Source: Enterococcus dispar ATCC 51266
GTDB lineage: Bacteria > Bacillota > Bacilli > Lactobacillales > Enterococcaceae
Direction: 5' to 3'
NCBI RefSeq assembly: GCF_000406945.1
Contig: NZ_KE136354.1
Span: 2,359,245-2,423,244, forward strand
DNA: 64,000 nt
The notes beneath the pieces are model-generated. The model ran no database searches and was not told the DNA's origin. It was given only the letters and a program-made list of their open reading frames with translations. Of this stretch, positions 7,436 through 16,261 are shown in pieces. A program made the position numbers and the translations under genes. Numbering within the stretch: position 1 is the first letter of the stretch; each line of letters opens with the position of its first letter.

Positions 7436-9220
7436 ATGGCTAGTTTCACTGATATTAAGACTCAAGATGATTTATTCAAATTATTGAATATTCCTAAAAA
7501 AAATATGACATATTTACTTTATAACAAGGAAGAAAAGGGTCCAGAGAATGCTTATCATACATTTAGCATACTCAAAAAAAATGGTGATAAGAGAGAAATA
7601 GATGCTCCTAATGATGAGTTGAAATTTGTGCAAAAACGTCTAGCTATTTTGTTATGGGCTAATCAAAAAAAATCATGGAGATTAAATAATACTAAACCTA
7701 ATATTTCACATGGTTTTGAAGAAAGTAAAAGTATCATTACTAATGCTAAAATACATAGAAATAAAAAAATAGTGCTAAATTTAGATTTGGAAGATTTTTT
7801 TCCAAGTATTCATTTTGGCCGAGTGAAAGGCTTTTTTGAAAAGAATAAAAATTTTAAAGTTCCAAAGGAAGTTGCTCTAGTTATTGCTCGTTTAGTTTGT
7901 TATAAAGGAAGATTGCCCCAAGGAGCACCTACGTCACCAATAATTTCTAATTTAATATGTAGAATATTGGATTTTAGGCTTTTGAAGTTAGCTAAAAAAT
8001 ATAGATTAGACTATACAAGGTATGCGGATGATTTAACTTTTTCAACGAATAGTTCTTCGTTTGTTGATGAAGAACAGTTTTTTTTAGATAAACTTGAGAA
8101 AGAAATAATTCGTGCTGGATTCAAAATAAATGCTAAAAAAACTAGACTGCAGTTTAGTAATTCACGCCAAGAAGTTACTGGTCTAACTGTGAATAAAAAG
8201 CTGAATGTATCCAAAGAGTTTTATAAAAATACCCGAGCGATGGCCCATAAACTCTATACAACTGGAGAATTTCTGATAGATGGTGAGAGTGGCACTATAA
8301 ATCAACTAGAAGGTAGATTTGCATTTATAAACCAATTAGATAAGTATAACAATGGTTTAGAGTATGAAATTTCGTTAAACAAAAATAATATAGAGTACCA
8401 AAAATTTCTTTTATCAACTATAAAAGTAGAAAATAATCATCAAATAATGTTACTAAATTTAAACTCAAGAGAAAAAGAATATCAAAAATTTTTGTACTAC
8501 AAATATTTTTATGGTAATGAGATCCCCACCATAGTAACTGAAGGAAAAACAGATATAAGGTATTTAAAAGCAGCATTGAAAAAAATGTATAAGGATTATC
8601 CTATCCTAATTGAAAAGAATGGAAATGACTATAAATTTAAGGTGCATTTTTTGAAAAGAGTCAATAAAAAGGGAAATAAAGATATCTCTAGATTAAAGTA
8701 TTTTTTTAATTTACCCATTGACGGTGCTGATGCTATGAAAAATTTGTATAATTTTTTTAGTGATAAGAACAATAAATTATACCCTAATTATCTTGAATAT
8801 TTCAATTTTTTAAGTACAAGTAAACCTAGTAATCCAACGTTTTTCATTTTTGATAATGAACTTAATAATGATAAAAAACCATTGAGGGGATTTATTAATT
8901 ACATTAACGAAAAGAAAAATATGCAATCATTAAAAGATAATGGATCATTAAGAGTTACAGAAAACTTATATGTATTAACAAATCAATTAATTGGCGAAGC
9001 CGAAGAAAACGAGATAGAGGATTTGTTTGATAAAAAAACGTTAGAACACAAAATTGGAGGAAAATCTTTTTCAAAGAAAAGCATATCTGAAAAGAATAAT
9101 TTCTATGGAAAAGAGATTTTTTCGAAATATGTGCTAGATAATTTTGAAAATATAGATTTTGAAAATTTTCGCCCTATGTTAAATAATTTAAGTAGAATAA
9201 TCTCCGATTATGGTAAATAA
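7436..9220 (+). CDS. Retron reverse transcriptase fused to a TOPRIM domain
   Basis: 594 residues with GGAGG before ATG. N-terminal half: a retron-type RT with NISHGF (about 89), LDLEDFFPS (catalytic Asp), QGAPTSP, RYADDLTF (about 195) and the retron-typical VTGLTVN (about 245). C-terminal half: a TOPRIM domain with the Glu motif PTIVTEGKTD (about 362-372) and the acidic motif FFIFDNELNNDK (D473 onward). RT-TOPRIM fusions are known in Ec67/Eco2-like anti-phage retrons, where the nuclease-like domain is the effector held by the msDNA. All catalytic motifs look intact. The RNA and its promoter lie directly upstream, and a terminator follows at 9338. Confidence 0.88.
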   Translation: MASFTDIKTQDDLFKLLNIPKKNMTYLLYNKEEKGPENAYHTFSILKKNGDKREIDAPNDELKFVQKRLAILLWANQKKSWRLNNTKPNISHGFEESKSIITNAKIHRNKKIVLNLDLEDFFPSIHFGRVKGFFEKNKNFKVPKEVALVIARLVCYKGRLPQGAPTSPIISNLICRILDFRLLKLAKKYRLDYTRYADDLTFSTNSSSFVDEEQFFLDKLEKEIIRAGFKINAKKTRLQFSNSRQEVTGLTVNKKLNVSKEFYKNTRAMAHKLYTTGEFLIDGESGTINQLEGRFAFINQLDKYNNGLEYEISLNKNNIEYQKFLLSTIKVENNHQIMLLNLNSREKEYQKFLYYKYFYGNEIPTIVTEGKTDIRYLKAALKKMYKDYPILIEKNGNDYKFKVHFLKRVNKKGNKDISRLKYFFNLPIDGADAMKNLYNFFSDKNNKLYPNYLEYFNFLSTSKPSNPTFFIFDNELNNDKKPLRGFINYINEKKNMQSLKDNGSLRVTENLYVLTNQLIGEAEENEIEDLFDKKTLEHKIGGKSFSKKSISEKNNFYGKEIFSKYVLDNFENIDFENFRPMLNNLSRIISDYGK

Positions 9221-9244
9221 AAGTATATATAACATAGTAAATTT

Positions 9245-9283
9245 TGTATTCAACTGTAACCATCGTGGTTCAAATTGGTTTAA
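9245..9283. repeat. att-like sequence, copy 1
   Basis: TTGTATTCAACT, 9 bases, then GTGGTTCAAATTGGTTTAA. The same two blocks occur at 32,534-32,575, and the second block with a looser first block occurs at 24,974-25,016 beside an integrase stop codon. It probably marks an old element end or attachment site. The surrounding 9221-9478 holds this, a terminator and nothing else I can identify. Confidence 0.45.
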
Positions 9284-9337
9284 CTATTGTCCACAGAAAT
9301 CCTTTTTAATTGATTTTGATGTAATATGGATACTCCT

Positions 9338-9364
9338 AACTCCTTGATATAAAAGGAGTTTTAT
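9338..9364 (+). terminator. Terminator after the retron RT
   Basis: AACTCCTT GATATA AAAGGAGTT followed by a short T-rich tail (TTTTAT). It ends the retron transcript and isolates the HEPN-motif gene at 9479. Confidence 0.55.
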
Positions 9365-9478
9365 AGATTGAGAGTCTAAAAAATACGCTTGCTTCTTCTT
9401 TGAAAATTAATATATAGGAAAAATGTTAAGTAAAGAACGCTAGGGTATATAAATATTTTTACTGAGGTAAAAATAAAA

Positions 9479-10708
9479 TTGGTTATTTTATTCGGCGTTT
9501 ACAGTTATTCTAGTGTATTCATGATGGAAATTTTACCGAAAACACTGGTAAATATAGGAATCGAAGGGGAGTATATAATTATAGAACCTTTACAAAAAGT
9601 TTCGTTCATATTGCTTTCGCAAGAATCTGCTGAAGCAAAACAAATTATTCATCAATTAGTTAATTCAAGATTCAAACAGCAGGAGGAACTTAGCATTTCT
9701 ATAATACCATTCTTATCCTCGGTCTGTGATGGCTGGTTATCATTCTTTCAATCACAAAATATAGACATGGAACTTTCTTTTATTGAAAATATTTCTTTCG
9801 ATAAACTTGTAAAGTCAACACGAGTCAGTTATAAATTATATTCGGATAAAAAGCAAAATAAAATTAATAATAAGCTTCAAGATGATGGATTGAAAAGGCT
9901 ATATTTATTAAAAACGGAATACAATTTTATACAAAGAAAATTTGTTGAGTTATTTGGGCAGAGAGATTTAGGCGTATTTACATTGGATGGTATTCCTTAT
10001 GGAAATACAAGTCAACTTAGTATCTATTTAGAAAAAATAATAGATTTTAATTCTGCGACATCATTAACTAATTTACAAAAGAATTCAGCTCTTTTTTTGA
10101 CTAAGTACTCTGAATGTATAGCATCATTGATTAATTGTGTGGTGACTCCGTCCTTTCAAAGTGGTATCGATAAAAAGAAGACCTTAATTTTAGAATTAAA
10201 TAGACTTAGTCATCATGATTATTTTTTTTATGACGAACAAAGAAAAAATCTATTGGGTGGTTGTTTACCTACAAATACTCAATTATTTTTATTCAATATA
10301 CTTTGTCAAAATAATTTTGTAAATAAGGTGCTACCTATTGTTTTTCAGACGTCCGGAGCATTGTATTTCAGATCAAAATTACAAACTTACCTTGTTAGTG
10401 TTAATTGCTTATCTTTAATACTAAAAAGGTATTCATACAATATTAATAAAAATCAAATTAGTAATATAAAAAATATAATTGAAGAAAAGGAGAGAATCTT
10501 CACTTTTGAAAACAAGTTGAGAAATAATATATTTCACTACGACATTCAGGATGTTCCAATATCTATATTTAATGATTCGCTTCATTATTTTGAAGAAATG
10601 CTAGAATATTGTACTATGATAGATTTTAATTCTTTGATATCAATAATAGATCAGTCGTTCTTAATGATTGATCAGATCATTAGAGATTTGATTAAATATG
10701 AACTTTGA
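9479..10708 (+). CDS. HEPN-motif protein, candidate RNase effector of a defence pair
   Basis: About 409 residues; TTG at 9479 behind GAGGT, or the in-frame ATGs near 9521, could be the start. The protein is predominantly helical and no named family is recognised over its length. Near the C-terminus it carries LRNNIFHYDI, an exact R-N-x3-H arrangement typical of HEPN ribonuclease domains found in abortive-infection and toxin proteins. A SieB-like membrane protein follows 62 bases later on the same strand, and retron and RT genes flank it. An anti-phage ribonuclease role is inferred from the motif and company. The motif alone is short, so the HEPN call is moderate. Confidence 0.5.
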   Translation: MVILFGVYSYSSVFMMEILPKTLVNIGIEGEYIIIEPLQKVSFILLSQESAEAKQIIHQLVNSRFKQQEELSISIIPFLSSVCDGWLSFFQSQNIDMELSFIENISFDKLVKSTRVSYKLYSDKKQNKINNKLQDDGLKRLYLLKTEYNFIQRKFVELFGQRDLGVFTLDGIPYGNTSQLSIYLEKIIDFNSATSLTNLQKNSALFLTKYSECIASLINCVVTPSFQSGIDKKKTLILELNRLSHHDYFFYDEQRKNLLGGCLPTNTQLFLFNILCQNNFVNKVLPIVFQTSGALYFRSKLQTYLVSVNCLSLILKRYSYNINKNQISNIKNIIEEKERIFTFENKLRNNIFHYDIQDVPISIFNDSLHYFEEMLEYCTMIDFNSLISIIDQSFLMIDQIIRDLIKYEL

Positions 10709-10770
10709 TGTAATGGAATAATTTATATTAAAAATAGTATTTAGGGTATAGTGAGATCAGGGGGATTGAT

Positions 10771-11376
10771 TTGAGAGTGAACTTAAATATCGTAGATATA
10801 TTGAATCTACCAATTAAAATATTATCAGCACTGTCCTTATCAAGTGGTTTAATGCTTCTCTTACCAATTGAATTTCTAAAAAAACTTCATCTAACATTTT
10901 TTGTTAATAAATACGGATTCATAATTGGATTAGTTTTCATTGTGTCGTCAGCTATTTTAACTGTTACTTTAATTATCCAAATATTTAACTTCTTATTGAA
11001 AAAAAAGAATATAAAACAATTTTATAAAACTGCTGAAAAACGACTAAGAAAGTTAAGTCCATATGAGATATGTATTGTATTAAGTTTATTTGAAAATGAA
11101 AATTATACGAATTTGTTACCTATCAATGATGGAGCTGTAAGAAAAATTGAAAGTGAAATGATTATAGGAAAAGCAACTAATCAATATATGGTATCCAACT
11201 TAAATACTGCTAAATTTCCGTATTTATTACAACCTTGGGTAGTTGATGAATTGAAAGAAAAGGAGGCTCTTTTAGCTTATTTTGAAAGTACTGCTGAAGA
11301 ATTTTTAAAAGTTGACGAAAATAAACAATTAATTTATGACGCACTTATTAAAAAAGCGGATTATTTTTGGGAATGA
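10771..11376 (+). CDS. SieB-like superinfection-exclusion membrane protein
   Basis: 201 residues, starting with TTG at 10771 after AGGGGG. Two hydrophobic helices at about 10-30 and 48-72 enclose a short amphipathic loop (LKKLHLTFFVNKYG). A cytoplasmic domain follows with LRKLSPYEICIVLSLF and the NYTNLLPINDGAV segment. This order (two helices, 'LSp.E..il..f', then 'lp..dg.v..l') matches SieB, the phage P22-type superinfection-exclusion protein, and its chromosomal relatives. With the HEPN-motif gene upstream it forms a two-gene plus-strand unit, so the membrane protein may sense or execute for the nuclease. The family call is from pattern memory. Confidence 0.6.
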   Translation: MRVNLNIVDILNLPIKILSALSLSSGLMLLLPIEFLKKLHLTFFVNKYGFIIGLVFIVSSAILTVTLIIQIFNFLLKKKNIKQFYKTAEKRLRKLSPYEICIVLSLFENENYTNLLPINDGAVRKIESEMIIGKATNQYMVSNLNTAKFPYLLQPWVVDELKEKEALLAYFESTAEEFLKVDENKQLIYDALIKKADYFWE

Positions 11377-11509
11377 GTTAGCTTATCAATACTAATTATA
11401 TGCTTTAAAAGATTTTTTTTACTGGCTATCTTATTAAATGCAAAATATTCATTCGATTTCTCAATATGCTAGAAACGATAGTATTCTATTGTCGAAAGAA
11501 TAAGACAAT

Positions 11510-11700
11510 ATACTGGCGAGTATTTTTTGACCATACTTTTGACCTTCTCAATCAAAATTTACTGGGGTGTATTAGATTTTTTAATTTGTCAATAATCCCA
11601 TATCTAAGCTGTTTTCTGACTATCAGGTACCACCAGAAAGCAATCCAGCTCTCAATACCGTTTCAAGTAGCCTTTATCACTACTCGAAACGGTATTTGTC
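11510..11700. repeat. Element-end remnant with hairpin (copy B)
   Basis: The start (ATACTGGCGAGTATTTTTTG followed by ACC..TTTGACCTTCTCAATCA) recurs at 32,322-32,367, and CAATCCAG..TCAATACCG recurs at about 32,456-32,475. The end (ATACCGTTTCAAGTAGC ... ACTCGAAACGGTAT) is the same hairpin found intact at 15,635-15,685. This 390-base gap between the SieB-like gene and the RT gene holds these fragments rather than a gene, and reads as debris of earlier integrative-element ends. Confidence 0.45.
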
Positions 11701-11708
11701 TACGGTCT

Positions 11709-11742
11709 GAAACATCTATCTAGTATAGATAGATGTTTTTTT
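11709..11742. terminator. Bidirectional terminator-like hairpin
   Basis: AACATCTATCTA GTA TAGATAGATGTT followed by a T run on the plus strand; the minus strand also has a T-rich tail. It lies just beyond the stop of the minus-strand RT gene (11,767) and can terminate that transcript as well as plus-strand readthrough. Confidence 0.65.
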
Positions 11743-11766
11743 ACATAAAGAATATTATATGGTTGG

Positions 11767-12885
11767 TTATTTATAAATAGAAAAGAATATTCTACTTATA
11801 TTATTGCTTGCCGTGTTTAAATTGAGTCGATTCTTTATTATTCTGAATTGATTTTTTGTTAATCTCGTGTAATCATATCGTCTACCAAGAATTTCTAGGG
11901 GTGTGTTCTTATAAGAAATAAGGCTAAGTAATGTTGAGCATTGGTAGGAAGAAAATTTACAAGAAAAAATCAGTCCTTTTATTATATTGAGTAAATCAAG
12001 CATTTGGGATTTATCGTTAATAAATCTATAAGTAAAGCCTAGACCAAATTGCATGTTTTTCCCATATTTATCTATTGATGTGACTCCATAAATTATGTTC
12101 ATTATTTTATAGTACAGAATCCAAAATTGTTTTTTTGATCTAGAACTTTGTTTATAATTATAGAAATCCCGTTTAATTTTATTAATCAGTTTCTTGAATT
12201 TACAGTCAGAGATATTGATTAATAATTTACCTTTATCTGAAGTAAAGTGGTATCCAAGATAGTTGAAATTTAGTTCTTCATTATTTTTGAAAACTGAAAA
12301 TTCGGTTTTTGTTTCGTTTAATAATAAAAAATGAGTTTTAAATACTTCTCTTAAAATGTTTAAATCGGTTTCTGAGGTTATTCTATTATTGTTATAATTG
12401 ATTATTATTATGTCATCTACATATCTAAAATAGAAAATTGGATTGAAAGCTGTACGTATATCTTGATCAAAATTTTCTAAGTAGACTTCAGAAAGCGCGT
12501 TTGAAAATGGTAATCCCAAGGGGATTCCAGAAACAGAACTTGAAAAAAACATTGGTTTCAAGATATCTATCGTGGAGAGGGATAACATGTTTCCTTGCGA
12601 TATTTTTTTGTATAAAGAATGCTTATTAACGGAAGGAAAGAAATTTTTAATATCCGAACGAACAATTCTAAGGTCTATTCTGGGAAGCAAATAAGACTCA
12701 TGATTTCCATGAGTCAAGGTTTCAATAAGCTGTTTTATAATTTGTTCTCTACTGGATAATCTAATACCATATTTTTTTTCTATTTCTCTTTTAATATCAA
12801 GAAATATTTGTTTTTCAATTTTTGTTGGATTATAAAAAATTCGTTGCCCAGCATTAATCTTATTCAATTTCGGAATAGATTTCAC
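11767..12885 (-). CDS. Reverse transcriptase of a divergent defence RT pair (short member)
   Basis: 372 residues, GTG start at 12,885 with AAGGAG at good spacing. RT motifs in order: SDIKNFFPS (D78), SGIPLGLPFSNALSE (121-133), FRYVDDIII (D157, D158), LNETKTE, and FNYLGYHF (domain 7). There is no thumb of the group II intron type, no maturase or endonuclease domain, and no retron VTG motif. The C-terminal 150 residues are helical and unassigned. It best fits the unknown-group/abortive-infection RTs that act in phage defence. The pairing with a larger RT on the other strand recalls DRT3, which uses two RTs and an RNA, but the orientation differs. Subgroup unproven. Confidence 0.75.
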   Translation of the reverse strand: MKSIPKLNKINAGQRIFYNPTKIEKQIFLDIKREIEKKYGIRLSSREQIIKQLIETLTHGNHESYLLPRIDLRIVRSDIKNFFPSVNKHSLYKKISQGNMLSLSTIDILKPMFFSSSVSGIPLGLPFSNALSEVYLENFDQDIRTAFNPIFYFRYVDDIIIINYNNNRITSETDLNILREVFKTHFLLLNETKTEFSVFKNNEELNFNYLGYHFTSDKGKLLINISDCKFKKLINKIKRDFYNYKQSSRSKKQFWILYYKIMNIIYGVTSIDKYGKNMQFGLGFTYRFINDKSQMLDLLNIIKGLIFSCKFSSYQCSTLLSLISYKNTPLEILGRRYDYTRLTKNQFRIIKNRLNLNTASNNISRIFFSIYK

Positions 12886-12899
12886 TTAAAAACTCCTTT

Positions 12900-13115
12900 T
12901 TTTACTAGACTCCTTCTCCTCACTCCTTTACTTGAGTGAGGAGTAAATGCTCGATTAAAGCATTTGGATACAAATTAATTGAGTAACCATCAAGTGTGTA
13001 TTCCGTCCTACAATTTAAGTAGCTAATCTTGTTAACTGCTTATCAAGGTGGGAATTATAGTTCTCATTGAGAACTACAAGGAGGCTAGTGTATAATATGA
13101 AACATATTATACTCG
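12900..13115. ncRNA. Hairpin-rich intergenic region between two RTs, candidate structured RNA
   Basis: The gap holds four clean inverted repeats. CTCCTCACTC / GAGTGAGGAG (12,916-12,943, 10 pairs) is followed at once by AAATGC / GCATTT (12,945-12,965). Then come TAGTTCTC ATT GAGAACTA (about 13,058-13,076) and GTATAATATG AAA CATATTATAC (about 13,090-13,112, 10 pairs). Defence RT systems often encode a template or scaffold RNA next to the RT gene. Some of these repeats could instead be operators or attenuators of the divergent promoters, and the last is AT-rich enough to be a -10 region. Strand and ends of any RNA are unknown. Confidence 0.4.
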
Positions 13116-13168
13116 AATTTTATTATAAAATTGCCTATGTTTCAACTAAAGTATTAAAGGAGGATATC

Positions 13169-15184
13169 GTGAAAAAAAATTTGTTTTTGAGAACGGATGT
13201 CTTAGCTGAAGAAATCCCAATTCTTTTTTCTAATAAAGCTGTGTATATGAATTTCACTAAAAAAAGAATGCAGCAGCATCGGGACAACTGCAAATTGTTA
13301 GAATCTATAACGGTGCCTCTTTTTTTTCATATACCTAAATCTGCGAATGAAAAAAGAAAAATAGGCCTTCTGCATCCAATTGCACAAATTCAAACATTCG
13401 ATTACATGCTCAAATATGAACAATTAATTTTATCTTTCTGTGAAAATTCCCCATATAGTGTTAGATCTCCTATGAAGAGAAATCGCCCTAAAATTAAAGA
13501 TATTGAGCTTAGAAAAAAAGAAATAGCTAAGATTGAAGAAGAATATAGTTTTAATGAACAGTTATCCGTAACAAGTGAAGAAGATCAAATTTTATTTTAC
13601 AATTTCTTTTCCTATAGAAAATATAAAAAGATTACTGATTTGTATAATTCACCTAGATTTAATAGAGATAAATATAAATATAACTTTTTTTTAAAACTAG
13701 ATATACAGAGGTGTTTTCCCAGTATTTATACACATTCTTTAGCATGGGCGATATTTGGAGATAAGTCTTTAGCCAAAAAATATATAGGTATCGATAATTC
13801 TTTTCCAAATGCAAGTGATAAAATATCTCAAAAAATTAACTTTAATGAAACTCATGGCTTAGTTGTAGGTCCAGAATTTTCTCGTGTAATAGCTGAATTA
13901 CTTTTTACGCGAATTGATATTGATTTAGAAATTTTTGCAAAAAAAAATGGCTTGCAAAATAAAAGGGAGTATTCATTATATCGATTTATTGACGACTATT
14001 TTATATTTGCAACAAAAAAGGAGCATATCGAGTTATTACAGTCGTTCTTGCGTAGCGAATTAGAAAAGTATAATTTGACTTTAAATATTGGAAAAACTGA
14101 ATTGCAAGAGAAACCCTTTGAGATATATGACGCTTCGATAATTGGTTTGAAGAGAGCAATTAAGGAATTTGAATTTGATAAGTTATTATCTGCAGTAAAA
14201 AAACATATTGAAGTTGAGGACTATAAAGGTGAAAAGAATCAATGGAATGATCTTTTTTTTAAGATAGAAAGTTTGATTGCAATGTATCCTAATTCTAAAA
14301 GTAGAACAATTAATTACTTTCTAAAAACCATTCGAGGTGCAATATTTTACGATGGAAAGTATGAACACCGATACGTAATTTCTAATATTTTAGAAATTAT
14401 AACTAATATATTTACTTTAGATATAAACTACAAAAGCACTAACTATCTAATTGCAATATTTGCCAAATTATTAGGCCAAATTAAGAATTTGAATCGTGAA
14501 TGGGAGTTAAGTAGAAAAGAACTTTCTTTGGAAAAAAATATTAATGAAGATGTTGAAAGAAAAATAAATGAGCTAGACAAACAAATGAAGTCTTTAAAAT
14601 ATATAGAAGAAAAAATGTTCCAACACTTATTTCTTGTTTTAAAAAACAATATTGGAAAAATTGAAGATATGTACGAAATTTTTATACTTATGAAACTCCT
14701 AAACAAAAAACTGTCACCTAGTTTTTTGTGTAAAATATTATCGGAAAAAAAAGACTCATATTTTGTTTGTTGTAGTATTGCTTATTACATTTTAGAAGAT
14801 GATTTGTCTGGTTTGGATACTAGGTATATAACCGTGGCGAATAAACTAAAATCAGTTACAGATGAAAAAATATATCATTATTTAGAGAAGGGAGCAAAGT
14901 TTCCAATCCTTGAAGGAGAATACTTTTATTTTTTAAATGATTTTTCTAAGTATCCCGGATTTAGAATTAGTCTGAGAAAAAAGTACGAAAAACGTTTAAA
15001 AATAGAGTACAAAAAGACTATTTTAGATGGTAGTGGAAATATAAAGGACAATGACCTTTATATTTGGGAAGACATTACTAGGTACTCATATTATGATTGG
15101 AATACGAAGACTGAAACATTTGTCAGGAAAATAGCTAAGAAAAGTTCTAATATGTCTAGGATAGATAGTTCAAGTGATTATTGA
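13169..15184 (+). CDS. Large reverse transcriptase of the divergent pair (AbiA/Drt3b-like candidate)
   Basis: 671 residues from the GTG at 13,169, which has a near-perfect AAAGGAGG; an in-frame ATG at 13,097 would add 24 residues and overlap a hairpin. Residues 1-330 are the RT: LHPIAQIQTFDYMLKYEQLI near the start, LKLDIQRCFPS (D178), THGLVVGPEFSRVIAE, YRFIDDYFIF (D275, D276) and a NIGKTE-type domain 6. The 340-residue C-terminal part is helical with a coiled-coil stretch near 14,510-14,620 and no recognised nuclease motif. The RT core with 'HP..Q....dfm..Y' and a long helical tail resembles AbiA- and Drt3b-like defence RTs. The subgroup assignment is inference. Confidence 0.75.
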   Translation: MKKNLFLRTDVLAEEIPILFSNKAVYMNFTKKRMQQHRDNCKLLESITVPLFFHIPKSANEKRKIGLLHPIAQIQTFDYMLKYEQLILSFCENSPYSVRSPMKRNRPKIKDIELRKKEIAKIEEEYSFNEQLSVTSEEDQILFYNFFSYRKYKKITDLYNSPRFNRDKYKYNFFLKLDIQRCFPSIYTHSLAWAIFGDKSLAKKYIGIDNSFPNASDKISQKINFNETHGLVVGPEFSRVIAELLFTRIDIDLEIFAKKNGLQNKREYSLYRFIDDYFIFATKKEHIELLQSFLRSELEKYNLTLNIGKTELQEKPFEIYDASIIGLKRAIKEFEFDKLLSAVKKHIEVEDYKGEKNQWNDLFFKIESLIAMYPNSKSRTINYFLKTIRGAIFYDGKYEHRYVISNILEIITNIFTLDINYKSTNYLIAIFAKLLGQIKNLNREWELSRKELSLEKNINEDVERKINELDKQMKSLKYIEEKMFQHLFLVLKNNIGKIEDMYEIFILMKLLNKKLSPSFLCKILSEKKDSYFVCCSIAYYILEDDLSGLDTRYITVANKLKSVTDEKIYHYLEKGAKFPILEGEYFYFLNDFSKYPGFRISLRKKYEKRLKIEYKKTILDGSGNIKDNDLYIWEDITRYSYYDWNTKTETFVRKIAKKSSNMSRIDSSSDY

Positions 15185-15349
15185 ATTGCTTCACTGCATC
15201 AAGCAAATACTACTTAAAAAATTTTAACGTGGAAGTATTTGATTATATGATACTTATCCATTTTACATCAAGAAATGCTGTAAAATGCTTTTCCTTACTC
15301 TGCTCAATATTCTACGTATATGTATTTGATAGTATCGGCTCGCAAGTAA

Positions 15350-15623
15350 TTAATTGACACCATTGCTTTTAAATAATCTGAAATTCAATTAAATTTTTTG
15401 TGTTTCAATCTCTTGGAATCATTGCTATTAAAGCATTATGAAGCTGTTTGAAAAAATGATTGGGCTAACCAGGTCTTAAAAAAGCACGTAAAGCTTCACA
15501 ATTCTCTAAGCGTTAATCAATTCCTTATATTGTCAGGCTCAACTGCTACTTTCTGGTGTCAGTTGGTGTTAATCGCGATAAATCGTTTAACATTTCTAAA
15601 GCATCAACATCCTGCTGGTGCTT
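15350..15623 (-). pseudogene. Integrase 3' end remnant with flanking repeat (copy of 24.8-25.08 kb)
   Basis: Minus-strand codons 15,623 to 15,546 encode KHQQDVDALEMLNDLSRL before a stop, nearly the C-terminus of the intact integrase at 25,018 (KHQQDADALNLLNSLSNL). The 200 bases beyond that stop (15,350-15,545) also match 24,798-25,017, for example TTGACACCATTGCTTT and GGGCTAACCAGGTCTTAA in both. This is therefore the end of another, mostly deleted, related integrative element. A terminator follows at 15,635. The region from 15,185 to 15,349 shows nothing else. Confidence 0.65.
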
Positions 15624-15634
15624 TAGAGCATAGA

Positions 15635-15685
15635 AAAATACCGTTTCAAGTAGCGATGAAGGCTACTTGAAACGGTATTTTTTTT
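15635..15685 (+). terminator. Perfect 20-pair terminator hairpin
   Basis: AAAATACCGTTTCAAGTAGC / GCTACTTGAAACGGTATTTT with a 7-base loop and a T run. The same hairpin in damaged form is at 11,657-11,695, so it belongs to the element-end sequence that has been duplicated in this region. Confidence 0.7.
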
Positions 15686-15696
15686 AAGGAACCTAT

Positions 15697-16196
15697 GTAT
15701 TTACTACTTTTCAACCGATTGATGAGGAAACTTGTATTCAACAAAAAGATATTTTACTGGAACAACTATATCTTCCTTCTTCAGCAAATGAAATGACTTT
15801 ATGGATGAAGAATGATTTGGAACTGTCCCATAAAGAGCGGCTAAATCGTTGGCCTACTTCTAAAATGGCCAGAATAGAAAATACAGATTACCTGATTATT
15901 TCTAGACTCAAAAGGACATACGAAAAAAAGGAAGATAAATCTTTTATACGTCGCATTCAACAGTTACTTCCTAAAATCGATCTGTCAGATTTGTCATTGG
16001 AAGTAAATCAACAGATAAATCTTACTAGATCATTTAACCACTTAAGTGACAAGGACACCAAAATGGAAGATCTGGATATCAGTTTATTAGCAGTTCTTTT
16101 ATCAGAGTCCTGCAATATTAGTTTTTCCCCGGTTTTGAAAGAAAGATTTGACTCTTTAAAGTATGATCGACTTGTCTATGTCAATCTTCATTATAA
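15697..16196 (+). pseudogene. Fragment of a Tn3-family transposase
   Basis: A continuous frame from about 15,697 reads YVFTTFQPIDEE, IENTDYLIISRLKRTYEKKE, LLPKIDLSDLSLEV, then LDISLLAVLLSESCNI and YDRLVYVNLHYKG. These are the successive blocks of the central part of Tn3-type TnpA ('lPkvdltdlllEv', 'AvllaeacNigl', 'l....Y'). Both ends are missing. After 16,196 the frame runs into unrelated sequence with a short nonsense tail to 16,257. It marks transposon-mediated rearrangement at the left edge of the sugar cluster. Confidence 0.65.
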
Positions 16197-16261
16197 AGGT
16201 TCGGTTTTTACATGCTACCGCACCATTTCGCACGGCTGTTCCAGCGAAGCACTTTGAATAG

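Noticed and set aside
11466-11723. 85-codon plus-strand frame
   Set aside because: It runs through the duplicated element-end sequence and the hairpin, without a ribosome site; treated as debris.
12883-15184. Firm assignment of the RT pair as DRT3 (drt3a/drt3b)
   Set aside because: Two RTs fit, but orientation differs and no profile comparison was possible; the large RT could equally be AbiA-like.
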